Assembly (NCBI RefSeq): GCF_021491915.1
Contig: NZ_CP090836.1
Location: forward strand, 1,784,501-1,848,500
DNA from: Paracoccus everestensis
Lineage (GTDB): Bacteria; Pseudomonadota; Alphaproteobacteria; Rhodobacterales; Rhodobacteraceae
Direction of reading: 5' to 3'
Length of the DNA stretch: 64,000 nt
Made by a program: the position numbers and the translations under genes. Below the pieces are notes generated by a model. It was given only the letters and a program-made list of their open reading frames with translations, was not told the DNA's origin and did no database searches. How positions within the stretch are numbered: the first letter of the stretch is position 1; every line of letters begins with the position of its first letter. This document shows positions 1 through 8,217 of the stretch, piece by piece.

Positions 1-37
1 GGGTTGCTGATCCCACCTGAACCGAGGGATGTCCCCG

Positions 38-1026
38 ATGACCAAACCCATGATGGACCTGCGTGCGCTCGTAGAGAAGAGCGCCGATGCCGATCTGCTT
101 TCCCGAGATGATCGGCTTTGCTGCCGAGCGGTTGATGCAGCTGGAGGTCGGCGCCAAGACCGGCGCTGACTATGGCGAGAAGAGCAGTGAACGCTTGGCG
201 CAGCGCAACGGCTATCGTGATCGCGACTGGCAGACCCGCGCCGGCAGCGTCGAACTGCGCATCCCGCGCCTGCGCACCAGCTCCTACTTCCCTTCCTTCC
301 TGGATCCGCGGCGCTCGGTTGAGAAGGCTCTAAGCGCCGTGATCCAGGAGGCCTATGTCCATGGCGTCTCGACGCGATCGATGGATGACCTGGTGCAGGC
401 CATGGGCGGCACCGGGGTGTCGAAGAGCCAGGTGAGCCGCCTGTGCGAGGAGATCGACGAGCGTGTGGACGCCTTCCTGACGCGGCCGATCGAGGGCGAA
501 TGGCCCTACCTCTGGATCGATGCCACCTACCTCAAGGTGCGCCAGGGCGGGCGGATCGTATCGGTCGCGGTCACGCTCGCAGTGGCGTCAATACCGACGG
601 CAGGCGCGAGGTTCTGGGCATGGCGATTGGTGCCTCCGAGGCGGAGCCCTTCTGGACCGAGTTCCTGCGTGACCTCGTCCGCCGTGGCCTCGGCGGCGTG
701 AAGCTTGTGATCAGCGATGCGCATGAGGGCATCAAGGCTGCCACCGCTCGGGTCCCGTCCACGACCTGGCAGCGCTGCCGCGTCCACTTCCAGCACAATG
801 CGCTCGCCCATGCCGGCAAGAACAGCCGCCGCGTGGTCTCCGCCTTCATCGCCACGGCCTTTGCCCAGCCCGACCATGCAGCGGCGAAGGCCCAGTGGCG
901 GCTCGTGGCGGAGCAGATGCGCGGCAAGCTCCCGAAGCTGGCCACGCTCATGGACACGGCAGAGGAGGACGTCCTAGCCTACATGACATTCCCGGCCAGC
1001 ATCGCACCAAGCTACACAGCACAAAC
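38..1026 (+). pseudogene. IS256-family transposase remnant, multiply frameshifted
   Basis: A mutator-type (IS256 family) DDE transposase that would have catalysed copy-out/paste-in transposition. The protein can be followed from the ATG at 38 ([15 protein letters not shown]) through the WIDATYLK and VISDAHEGI core motifs to about the AQHRTKLHST segment near position 1020, but only by changing frame three times: around 100, around 580 (one G apparently lost in the [12 protein letters not shown] region) and around 1000. The last part, which should contain the catalytic Glu region and C-terminus, is missing: at about 1026 the sequence changes abruptly into a copy of a VPLPA-CTERM gene tail. The left end lies at or beyond the window edge. 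It is clearly a dead copy; the family call is firm, the exact break points are approximate. Confidence 0.88.
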
Positions 1027-1222
1027 GGTCGATGAAAGCGGTGCCTTTACGGACGATCACACCTATTGGTTCGGCTTTCCCGAAGGCGCTGCCGAGGGGC
1101 TCCGGTATGAGGTCCTGAGCCCCGAAGTGGCGCCGGTCCCGCTGCCAGCATCGGTTTGGCTGCTGGGGGTGTCAGTCGCAGGTCTTGGCGCTCTCCGCAG
1201 CAGGCGCAACAGAAAGGCGTAA
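1027..1222 (+). pseudogene. Orphan 3' end of a VPLPA-CTERM alpha/beta hydrolase gene
   Basis: From about 1027 to the stop at 1222 the sequence is almost identical to the last ~200 bp of the intact gene ending at 44096: both encode DESGAFTDDHTYWFGFPEGA, then VPLPASVWLLG and a basic RSRRNRKA end. VPLPASVWLL followed by a hydrophobic stretch and an Arg cluster is the VPLPA-CTERM surface-sorting signal described for Rhodobacterales. The 5' part of the gene is absent and is replaced by the IS256 remnant, whose last reading frame runs into this tail and yields a meaningless chimera. The similarity to the second locus continues downstream, so this is a duplicated segment, not a transposon-carried domain. 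Function: none expected. Confidence 0.8.
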
Positions 1223-1430
1223 TTGTGCTTGTCTTAGTGGCATGGGATGCAAGTCCCATGCCACTCCGCGATCAATAGGCCCCTCCCGTTTCCGGTCCTA
1301 GCTCCGCCCGCTGGATTGGACCGGAAATCCTGCTCCTTTTTGGGTCCTTCCGACGCGGTCATGTATGCGGTGCGCTTCGTCCCGCAAGGTCCTACAGGCA
1401 GGGCAAAAATTAGGGTTCGCACCTCCTTAA
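1223..1430. repeat. Dispersed non-coding repeat, copy C (divergent)
   Basis: The region after the orphan VPLPA-CTERM tail matches the region after the intact gene (44097-44330). Shared blocks are GTCTTAGTGGCATGGGATGC, TTTTTGGGTCCTTCC, a GTATGCGGTG core and GGGTTCGCACC. Related cores occur at about 6404-6540 and 47651-47760. No gene was found between 1223 and 1580. The last part (1431-1580) is leader sequence of the downstream regulator gene. Confidence 0.65.
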
Positions 1431-1580
1431 ACCGATGTTGTAAATCTGTGAGCCTGTAAGCCGCAGGTTAAACATACTGGACAGCCGCTGGCCAGAACGG
1501 GACAAAAGTCTGGTCTTCCGATGTGCTTGCGCTGTGCTAGCCTGAATTATCGGTTTCGGCTTGAGCTTAGGGAGGGCGGA

Positions 1581-3311
1581 GTGACAGATCGTCATCACGT
1601 CAAGGAGATCGAGCAGGTCCTCGACGGCACGCAGACGGGGCGCGACAGTTTTGTGTCTGCGTCCTGGCGACGCTGCGTCGAGCTTTACGGCATGGATCCC
1701 TCGCGCAACGATCCCGCCCATATCGTGACCGAAGCGGAACTGCGCGATCACCGCAAGCAAGCGGAATGGATGATCGGGGCGGCGCGCTCCAGCTTGCAGA
1801 GCTTGTTCCGCCAAGTCGCCGGGCAAAACTACGTCCTTCTCCTGACGGATGCGAAAGGTGTCTGCGTCGACTTCTTTGGAGACGACCTCTTCGTCAATGA
1901 CCTGCGTGGTGCCGGGCTTTACCTCGGATCGAACTGGTCCGAGAACCTCGCAGGCACCTGCGGTGTCGGGGCCTGTATCGTGACGCAGGAGCCAGTAACG
2001 GTTCACCAGGACGACCACTTCGGCAATGCACATGTCTCGCTAAGTTGCACCGCCGCACCGATCTTCGACAGCCTGGGTGGGCTAGCGGCGGTGCTTGACA
2101 TCTCGCTGCTGCGCTCTCCGGCGCCAAAGCGCAGCCAGAACCTTGCGATGAGCCTTGTCACCAATGCGGCACGGCGGGTCGAGATGGCGAACCTCATGGC
2201 CGAAGGTCGCCGCGACTGGGTGTTGCGTCTGTCAGACAGCCCAGAATTCCTTGACGTCGATCCCGAGGCCGCTGTTCGGCTGGACGGCTCGGGGCGAGTC
2301 CTTGGCTACACCCGCGGGGCACGGCGCCTGTTTCCAGATGGCGGAACCATTCTCGGGCGGTGTATCGACGATGTGCTGGGGCTGACAGTCGATGACCTGC
2401 CAGATCTGATGCGCGACCGCCCGACCGAGGATCGAATTATCGAGATGCGGGATGGCGGTGCGCTCTTTGGTCATGCCATCGCACCGCAGGCGCCGCGGAC
2501 TGCACCGCGCAGCAGCCGTCAAGGCGGTCCGTTGACGGGGCTGGCAGGCGACGATCCCGCGATGGGGCAGGTCCTCGCGCGGGCGGCGAAGCTGGCGCGC
2601 ACCGACGTGCCGCTGCTGATCACCGGCGAAACGGGGACCGGCAAGACAAGGCTAGCCCGCGCGATCCACATGGTTGGAACAACCAGCGGCTTTCTGAGCA
2701 TCGACTGCGCCGGACTGTCGGCCGAGGCGCTGCAGGAAACCTGCGCCGATGTGAACAACCCGACAACGCTGCTGCTGCGCCGGATCGAGGATCTGCCCGA
2801 GGACACGGCTGCCGCCCTTGCGGCGATGCTGGACAGCCGCAGCTGCCTCAGGCCGCTGTCAACCACATGCGTCGCCCCTAATGAACTGGATCTTCCCCGC
2901 CCACTGTTCCATCGCCTCGCCGGCGCTACGCTAACCCTGCCGCCGCTGCGCCAAAGGCAGGATCTCGGCACACTTCTGGACCGCCTGCTGCGGCGGCGTG
3001 CACCTGATGACATGCGCCTGTCGCCCGCGGCCCGCGCTGCGCTGCTCGGCCGCCGGTGGCCTGGAAACCTGCGCGAGCTCGAGCAGGTGCTCGACGTAGC
3101 TGTCGCACTTTGCGAGGGACGGGTGATCGATCAGCCCGATCTTCCCGCACCCATCGACGCGATGACCCAAGCCACCGGAGCGGAGGAACCGCTCGAGCAG
3201 ATCATGGAAGCCTGCGGGTGGAACATGTCATGTGCCGCGCGTCGCCTCGGGATCAATCGCTCGACCGTCCTGCGCCGCATGCGCAGAGCCGGGTTGCAAC
3301 CTCCCGACTAG
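1581..3311 (+). CDS. AcoR-like transcription regulator (GAF, AAA+, Fis-type HTH) lacking GAFTGA
   Basis: Predicted activator of the adjacent monooxygenase/dehydrogenase genes, resembling the AcoR family that controls acetoin catabolism. GTG at 1581 is preferred because GGGAGGGCGGA precedes it; an in-frame ATG at 1521 has no such site. The 576-aa product has an N-terminal AcoR-type region with a GAF domain (about 80-190; NWSENLAGTCGVGACI), a short linker, an AAA+ module with Walker A GETGTGKT (about 349-356), and a C-terminal Fis-type helix-turn-helix (about 535-576; NMSCAARRLGINRSTVLRR). In bacterial enhancer-binding proteins a GAFTGA loop contacts sigma-54; here the segment after the SIDCAGLSAEAL stretch is about 30-40 residues short and no GAFTGA is present. 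The Walker B region is also degenerate (TLLLRRIEDL). I infer it may act without sigma-54. Family call firm, effector unproven. Confidence 0.85.
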   Translation: MTDRHHVKEIEQVLDGTQTGRDSFVSASWRRCVELYGMDPSRNDPAHIVTEAELRDHRKQAEWMIGAARSSLQSLFRQVAGQNYVLLLTDAKGVCVDFFGDDLFVNDLRGAGLYLGSNWSENLAGTCGVGACIVTQEPVTVHQDDHFGNAHVSLSCTAAPIFDSLGGLAAVLDISLLRSPAPKRSQNLAMSLVTNAARRVEMANLMAEGRRDWVLRLSDSPEFLDVDPEAAVRLDGSGRVLGYTRGARRLFPDGGTILGRCIDDVLGLTVDDLPDLMRDRPTEDRIIEMRDGGALFGHAIAPQAPRTAPRSSRQGGPLTGLAGDDPAMGQVLARAAKLARTDVPLLITGETGTGKTRLARAIHMVGTTSGFLSIDCAGLSAEALQETCADVNNPTTLLLRRIEDLPEDTAAALAAMLDSRSCLRPLSTTCVAPNELDLPRPLFHRLAGATLTLPPLRQRQDLGTLLDRLLRRRAPDDMRLSPAARAALLGRRWPGNLRELEQVLDVAVALCEGRVIDQPDLPAPIDAMTQATGAEEPLEQIMEACGWNMSCAARRLGINRSTVLRRMRRAGLQPPD

Positions 3312-3324
3312 GTTGTTGCGCGGC

Positions 3325-3338
3325 GTTGCGTCTGCAAC
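3325..3338. promoter_or_regulatory. Putative operator, inverted repeat in front of the monooxygenase gene
   Basis: GTTGC-GTCT-GCAAC is a perfect 5-bp inverted repeat, preceded by a second direct copy of GTTGCG (3316-3320). It lies about 105 bp upstream of the monooxygenase start and just after the regulator gene, a plausible place for the AcoR-like protein to bind. No good -24/-12 sigma-54 promoter was seen; CGGCAC near 3375 matches the -24 half only. Inference from position and symmetry. Confidence 0.3.
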
Positions 3339-3444
3339 ATGCCGCATCGCAGCGGACGAATTTTCGGCACCTGCGCTGGTATTTTCCTAGATCGTGCGTC
3401 GAACCGCACCCGATACTTCTCCGAACATAGGAGGAGGAGACGCA

Positions 3445-5244
3445 ATGCTTGATTCAACCGTGACGTCCCGCACGCAGGCGGTGCTGGATACGCTCAATGC
3501 CGCGCTGGCCGCAGGAGATGTAGACAGCGCCAAGGCGCTGTTCGCCGCCGACAGCTATTGGCGCGATCTGGTGTCGGTGACGTGGAACCTGAAGACAGTC
3601 GAAGGCCCGGAGGGCGTGGCCGACATGCTGTCGCAGCAGTTGGAGCATACGAGGCCCGGCAATTTCCGAATCCAGACAGGAGAGATCCCTGCCGAGGAGG
3701 GCGGCGTGATCACCACCTGGATCACCTTCGAGACAAAGGCGGGGCGTGGCTGGGGCCTGATGAGGCTGAAGGACGACCGCATCTGGACGCTGCTGACGGC
3801 GATGCAGGAACTGAAGGGCTTTGAGGAAAACCGCGGCAAGCGTCGCCCCATGGGCGCCGAGCACGGCGCGCAGAAGAACCGCACCACTTGGAAGGAAAGC
3901 CGCGAAACCGAGGAGGCCCGCCTTGGTTATGACACCCAACCCTACACGGTGATCGTGGGCGGCGGTCAGGGCGGGATCGCGCTTGGGGCAAGGCTGCGGC
4001 AGCTTGGTGTGCCGACCATCGTGCTGGACAAGCACGACCGCCCTGGTGACCAGTGGCGCAGCCGCTACAAGTCGCTCTGCCTTCATGACCCGATCTGGTA
4101 CGACCACCTGCCCTATATCAAGTTTCCCGACAACTGGCCGGTGTTTACGCCCAAGGACAAAGTCGGCGACTGGCTGGAAATGTACACCAAGGTGATGGAG
4201 ATCAACTACTGGACGCGCTCGGAGGTGCAGTCAGCCCAATATGATGAAGCGTCCGGCACATGGACCGTACAGGTCAACCGCGATGGCGAACAGGTCACGC
4301 TGAGGCCCACGCAGCTGGTGCTGGCCACCGGCATGTCGGGCAAGCCAAACATGCCGAAGTTCCCCGGCATGGAGAGCTTCAAGGGCGAAATCCAACATTC
4401 GTCGCAGCACAAGGGCCCGGACGCCTGGACCGGCAAGAAGGTCGTCGTCGTCGGCTCCAACAATTCGGCCCATGATATCTGCGCCGCGCTGTGGGAGGCA
4501 GATGCCGATGTGACCATGGTGCAGCGCTCCTCGACCCATATCGTCCGGTCGGACAGCCTGATGGAGATCGGCCTTGGTGCGCTTTATTCCGAGGAGGCGC
4601 TGGCAAACGGCGTGACGACCGAAAAGGCCGACATGATCTTCGCCTCCCTGCCCTACCGGATCATGCACGAGTTCCAGATCCCCCTTTACAAGCAGATGCG
4701 CGAGCGCGACGCCGAGTTCTATGCGGGGCTGGAGAAGGCCGGGTTTGAGCTGGACTGGGGCGAGGACGGATCGGGCCTGTTCATGAAGTACCTGCGGCGC
4801 GGCTCGGGCTACTACATCGACGTGGGCGCCAGCCAGCTCATCATCGATGGCGAGGTAAAGCTGGTTAAGGGCCAGGTCGATCACTTCGAGGAAGATGCCG
4901 TCGTGCTGACGGATGGCACGCGGCTCGAGGCAGATCTTGTCGTCATGGCAACCGGCTATGGCAGCATGAACGGCTGGGCCGCCGATCTCATCAGCCAGGA
5001 GGTTGCGGACAAAGTGGGCAAAGTCTGGGGTCTCGGCTCGGATACGACCAAGGATCCCGGCCCTTGGGAGGGCGAGCAGCGCAACATGTGGAAACCCACG
5101 CAGCAGCAGAACCTGTGGTTCCACGGCGGCAACCTGCACCAGTCGCGGCACTACTCGTTGTATCTCGCACTCCAGCTCAAGGCCCGGATGGAGGGTATGG
5201 ACACGCCCGTCTACGGCCTGCAGCAGGTGCATCACCTGTCGTGA
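3445..5244 (+). CDS. NTF2-like domain fused to flavin-containing monooxygenase
   Basis: A predicted FAD- and NADPH-dependent oxygenase of the COG2072 flavin-monooxygenase type, cytoplasmic. The start at 3445 follows a strong site (GGAGGAGGAGACGCA). Of 599 residues, about 1-140 form an NTF2/SnoaL-like cone domain (DTLNAALAAGDVDSAKALF). The FAD Rossmann motif VIVGGGQGG lies near 170-178, DKHDRPGDQWRSRY follows, and a second dinucleotide motif (VVVVGSNNSAHDICAAL) near 332 should bind NADPH; LEADLVVMATGYG near 495 is the typical ATG-region. The gene lies between an AcoR-like regulator and a butanediol-dehydrogenase-like gene on the same strand, so a role in oxidising a small ketone or hydroxyketone is plausible but not shown. 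The substrate cannot be read from the sequence. Confidence 0.85.
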   Translation: MLDSTVTSRTQAVLDTLNAALAAGDVDSAKALFAADSYWRDLVSVTWNLKTVEGPEGVADMLSQQLEHTRPGNFRIQTGEIPAEEGGVITTWITFETKAGRGWGLMRLKDDRIWTLLTAMQELKGFEENRGKRRPMGAEHGAQKNRTTWKESRETEEARLGYDTQPYTVIVGGGQGGIALGARLRQLGVPTIVLDKHDRPGDQWRSRYKSLCLHDPIWYDHLPYIKFPDNWPVFTPKDKVGDWLEMYTKVMEINYWTRSEVQSAQYDEASGTWTVQVNRDGEQVTLRPTQLVLATGMSGKPNMPKFPGMESFKGEIQHSSQHKGPDAWTGKKVVVVGSNNSAHDICAALWEADADVTMVQRSSTHIVRSDSLMEIGLGALYSEEALANGVTTEKADMIFASLPYRIMHEFQIPLYKQMRERDAEFYAGLEKAGFELDWGEDGSGLFMKYLRRGSGYYIDVGASQLIIDGEVKLVKGQVDHFEEDAVVLTDGTRLEADLVVMATGYGSMNGWAADLISQEVADKVGKVWGLGSDTTKDPGPWEGEQRNMWKPTQQQNLWFHGGNLHQSRHYSLYLALQLKARMEGMDTPVYGLQQVHHLS

Positions 5245-5252
5245 TGCATCTT

Positions 5253-5279
5253 GCGCCCGGCTGCCTCCCGGCCGGGCGC
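5253..5279 (+). other. Intercistronic hairpin between monooxygenase and dehydrogenase genes
   Basis: GCGCCCGGC and GCCGGGCGC form a perfect 9-bp stem around a 9-nt loop, directly after the monooxygenase stop and 28 nt before the dehydrogenase start. There is no T-run, so it is more likely an mRNA-stability element than a terminator, consistent with the two genes being one transcript. Confidence 0.55.
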
Positions 5280-5307
5280 GCCATACCTCAAGAGTTGGAG
5301 TAAAAAG

Positions 5308-6360
5308 ATGAAAGCAGCACGTTGGCATGGCGTGAAGGACATCCGCGTCGAGGACGTCGCAGAGCCAAGCCCAAGAGCGGGCGAGGTCAAGGTCAAGGTT
5401 GCCTGGACTGGCATCTGCGGCAGCGACCTGCACGAATACCTCGCAGGCCCGATCTTCGTGCCGGTGGAACAGGACCATCCGCTCAGCCACGACAAGGCAC
5501 CGATCACCATGGGCCATGAATACTGCGGCACCGTCACCGAGTTGGGCGATGGGGTCACTGGCCTGGCCGTAGGAGACCGGGTGGCGATCGAGCCGATTTT
5601 CGCCTGTGGTGCATGTTCCGCCTGCCTGGAGGGCAAGTACAACCTCTGCGAGTCGCTGGGCTTCGTGGGGCTGTCCGGTGGGCATGGCGGCTTTGCGGCC
5701 TATTCGGTGGTGCCCGCGCGCATGGTTCACAAGATGCCGGAGGCTCTCTCGATGGAGCAAGGCGCGCTGGTGGAACCGGCCGCCGTGGCACTGCACGCCG
5801 TACGGCTTTCGAAGATCAAGGCCGGCGACACGGCAGCGGTCTTCGGGGCTGGTCCGATCGGACTGCTGGTTGTCGAGGCATTGCGCGTCGCCGGTGCCGC
5901 CCAGATCCATGTGGTGGAGCCATCCGAGGTGCGGCGGCAGAAGGCACTGGATCTGGGCGCCACCACCGCGATAGACCCGATGTCCGCCGATGCCGTTGCT
6001 CTGATCCGCGAGGCGACCGGCGGTGTGCATGTTGCCTTCGAGGTGACGGGCGTGCCGCAGGTTCTGGCGCATTGCATCAACGCCACGCGGCACGAAGGCC
6101 AAACCCTGATTGTCTCAATCTGGGAAACCGACGCCGCCTTCCAACCAAACACGGTCGTGCTGAAGGAACGCCAGCTACAGGGCACCATTGCTTATCGCAA
6201 CGTGTACCCAGCCGTGATGGAACTCATGACGCAGGGCTATTTCAGCGCTGAAAAGCTGGTGACCAAGCGGATCGCCATCGACGAAATCGTGGCCGAAGGG
6301 TTCGAAGCGCTGGCCGCGGAGAAATCCCAGGTGAAGATCCTCGTGGAAGCACCTGAGTGA
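5308..6360 (+). CDS. Zinc-dependent 2,3-butanediol dehydrogenase-like alcohol dehydrogenase
   Basis: A medium-chain, zinc-dependent alcohol dehydrogenase closest by motif to (R,R)-2,3-butanediol dehydrogenases, which interconvert acetoin and butanediol with NAD(H). The ATG at 5308 (MKAARWHGVKDIRVEDV) is the usual N-terminus of this family; the site GTTGGAG is upstream. In 350 residues it has the catalytic-zinc Cys in GICGSDLHE, the GHEYCG His/Glu pair, the four structural-zinc cysteines (ACGACSACLEGKYNLC) and the Rossmann GAGPIGLLV motif. It lies 63 nt after the monooxygenase gene and is followed by a terminator, so it closes a two-gene transcript next to an AcoR-like regulator. Other sorbitol/threonine-type substrates cannot be excluded. 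Confidence 0.87.
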   Translation: MKAARWHGVKDIRVEDVAEPSPRAGEVKVKVAWTGICGSDLHEYLAGPIFVPVEQDHPLSHDKAPITMGHEYCGTVTELGDGVTGLAVGDRVAIEPIFACGACSACLEGKYNLCESLGFVGLSGGHGGFAAYSVVPARMVHKMPEALSMEQGALVEPAAVALHAVRLSKIKAGDTAAVFGAGPIGLLVVEALRVAGAAQIHVVEPSEVRRQKALDLGATTAIDPMSADAVALIREATGGVHVAFEVTGVPQVLAHCINATRHEGQTLIVSIWETDAAFQPNTVVLKERQLQGTIAYRNVYPAVMELMTQGYFSAEKLVTKRIAIDEIVAEGFEALAAEKSQVKILVEAPE

Positions 6361-6370
6361 AAGCAGCCAG

Positions 6371-6403
6371 GCGCGGGAGATGAACCCGCGCCCGCCCTCT
6401 TTC
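6371..6403 (+). terminator. Rho-independent terminator after the dehydrogenase gene
   Basis: GGCGCGGG and CCCGCGCC form a perfect 8-bp stem with a 7-nt loop, followed by a pyrimidine tail ending CCTCTTTC, starting 11 nt after the stop codon. Confidence 0.75.
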
Positions 6404-6646
6404 ACCCCCCGCCCCTTCTGAGTCCTTTCGGTGCAGTTTCCCATGCGGTGGGCATTGTCCCGCACATTCTCCAGTTGCGCACCGGAAATTGGGGTTCGCA
6501 CCCGAGGTTCGCAGGTTCGCACCAGCCATAGTGCGAAGGGAAGTACAGCAAGGTCCGGGGGCAGGTCAGCATCGTGAGCGCAGCGGTGGCATTCCGAATA
6601 GAAAGGCCGGCCATCTCAATACCGACCGCCTGAAAACCCGTCCCTT
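6404..6646. repeat. Dispersed non-coding repeat, copy A
   Basis: About 240 bp matching 47651-47888: shared blocks include ATGCGGTGGGCATTGTCCC (one difference in the second copy), GCAGGTTCG, GCGGTGGCATTCCGAATAG and AAGGCCGGCC, ending in ACCGACCGCCTGAAAAC at 6621. The first half also matches 44220-44310. The 335 bp from 6647 to 6980 contain no gene but carry a second ACCGACCG hairpin at 6795. Confidence 0.7.
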
Positions 6647-6794
6647 GTTAGACTGCGAATGGCTCCGACAGGATATTCTTTGCCAGGTCATCACCTGGCT
6701 TGGATAAATATAGCTCTCCGTAGGCGACGAAGAGGCCGGGCATTGGCATGCCCGATGAGCCGCCAAAGTTATATTGCAAGCTTAACATCCGCGA

Positions 6795-6823
6795 ACCGAC
6801 CGCCTGAAAACCCGTCGGTCGGT
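6795..6823. repeat. ACCGACCG hairpin motif, perfect copy
   Basis: ACCGACCG, a 13-nt spacer (CCTGAAAACCCGT) and CGGTCGGT form a perfect 8-bp stem. Near-identical motifs lie at 47860-47888 and 48043-48071, and a one-sided copy at 6621. In both loci two copies are about 170-185 bp apart. Confidence 0.7.
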
Positions 6824-7020
6824 CATGCCTCCCGCGACCTGATGTTTCGCCCAGCTTCTCCGACACAGGCGTTCCTTCTGCCGACGTATCTGACGGGGTT
6901 TAAGTCAGTTGACTCAGTTTCTGCTATTGGTCCCGCCTTGCGAGTATCGAGCCGTGTTTCGCCACTAGATTGCGCTGGTTTGGTAATCCTCCCCGTTTTA
7001 ACGGGGCGCAGACGTAGAAT

Positions 7021-7919
7021 TCACGCGGCCATTCTCAGCTTCATGGCAGGGGTGATCCCGCCGATGCCCATGTTGGGGCGTTCGTTGTTGTAGGTCCAGA
7101 GCCACTCGGTGGCGATGTTCTGCACCTCCTCGATGGTTTCAAAGATGTATAGGTCCAGCCATTCGTGCCGGACTGTCCGGTTGTAGCGCTCGACGTAAGC
7201 GTTCTGCTGCGGCTTTCCGGGCTGGATATAGGTCAGGGTAATGCCCTTGTCCTCGGCCCATTCCATCAGACGGCCACTGATATATTCCGGGCCGTTATCA
7301 ACCCTGATCGCCTTTGGTGCTCCCCGCCATTCGATGATTTGGTTCAGGGTCCGGACGACGCGCTCGGCCGGCAGCGAGAAGTCCACCTCGATGCCCAGGC
7401 CCTCGCGGTTGAAGTCGTCCAGGACGTTCAGAAGACGGAAGGCTCGCCCGTCCCCAAGGCGATCTGCCATGAAGTCCATGGACCAGACCGCGTTGGGAGC
7501 TTCCGGCACAGCCAGTTCCTCGGACTTCTCCCGCTTCAGCCGCTTGCGAGGCGTTCGCCATGGTCACTCGGACCAGTGGCGTTCCATGGCTCACTCCTCA
7601 GGTTCAGTTCCAGCTCACGATAGATCCGGTAGACGCGTTTGTGGTTCCAACCATGGCCCTGGACGTTGCGCAGATACAGGAAACACAAGCCAAAGCCCCA
7701 AGTCTTCCTGGTCTTGGTTAGCCCAATGAGCAGGTCGGCGATCTGCTCGTTCTCGTTGTCGCGCTTCGGGCTGTAGCGGAAACAGGTCTCGCTGACGCCG
7801 AATGCCCGGCAAGCCAGCGCAATGCTGATCCCCTTCGTCGCCACAGCCTTTGCGGCCAGCTCGCGACGCTGAGCTGGCCGCGTCACTTTTTTCCAAGCGC
7901 CTCCCGGAGCAGATCGGCT
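7021..7919 (-). pseudogene. IS3-family OrfB (element 1), interrupted
   Basis: DDE integrase subunit of the same element. The HTH_21 half (KKTRKTWGFGL, HGWNHKRVYRIYRELELNLR) is read down to about 7590. The rve catalytic half ([37 protein letters not shown]) is read from about 7540 to the stop at 7021. Between them, where the family has an uninterrupted basic PRKRLKRE linker, about 40 extra bases carry two similar CCATGG…AACGCC segments and force a stop (ERLASG-stop). The catalytic domain is intact but no longer joined to the N-terminal half, so this copy is probably inactive. Confidence 0.75.
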
Positions 7920-8146
7920 TGCATGCTCAGATCGGCAAACATGCGCTTCAGCCGCCGGTTTTCGTCCTCCAGTAACTTCATCTGGCCCATCATGGATGCA
8001 TCCATGCCGCCATACCTGGCACGCCATTTGTAAAACGTCGCGCTGCTGATCCCATGCTCGCGACACAGTTCAGGCACAGGCAAACCACCCTCGGCCTGAC
8101 GCAGCACGCCCATGATCTGGGCCTCGGTGAAACGGGTTTTCTTCAT
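7883..8146 (-). CDS. IS3-family OrfA (element 1)
   Basis: The 87-aa DNA-binding subunit of an IS3-type transposase. The start MKKTRFTEAQIMGVL at 8146 follows GAGGAG. It holds an HTH_8-type helix-turn-helix (LPVPELCREHGISSATFYKW) and ends in a leucine-zipper-like helix (LLEDENRRLKRMFADLSMQ). The downstream OrfB frame overlaps its end in the usual -1 relationship, so a fused OrfAB transposase would need frameshifting. Confidence 0.85.
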   Translation of the reverse strand: MKKTRFTEAQIMGVLRQAEGGLPVPELCREHGISSATFYKWRARYGGMDASMMGQMKLLEDENRRLKRMFADLSMQADLLREALGKK

Positions 8147-8217
8147 CTGAATCTCCTCGTCCAACTTGCCGAGAAAATTCTACTTCCGCATCCCTTTAAC
8201 CATGGGGAGGATTACCA

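Larger units (their letters stand above)
6981..8217 (-). mobile_element. IS3-family insertion sequence (element 1)
   Basis: Terminal inverted repeats are visible: both ends read TGGTAATCCTCCCC inward and stay similar for about 40 bp (…GTAGAATT). Inside are orfA and orfB on the minus strand. No target duplication was found: the right side is the middle of another IS3-type transposase gene, while the left side is unrelated, so DNA next to the insertion was deleted or rearranged. Confidence 0.85.

Noticed and set aside
3370..3392. Possible sigma-54 promoter before the monooxygenase gene
   Set aside because: CGGCAC fits the -24 element but the -12 TTGC is replaced by CTGG; too weak, and the regulator lacks GAFTGA.
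4231..6102. 623-aa minus-strand open frame
   Set aside because: It lies opposite the monooxygenase and dehydrogenase genes, whose families are certain; high-GC shadow frame.
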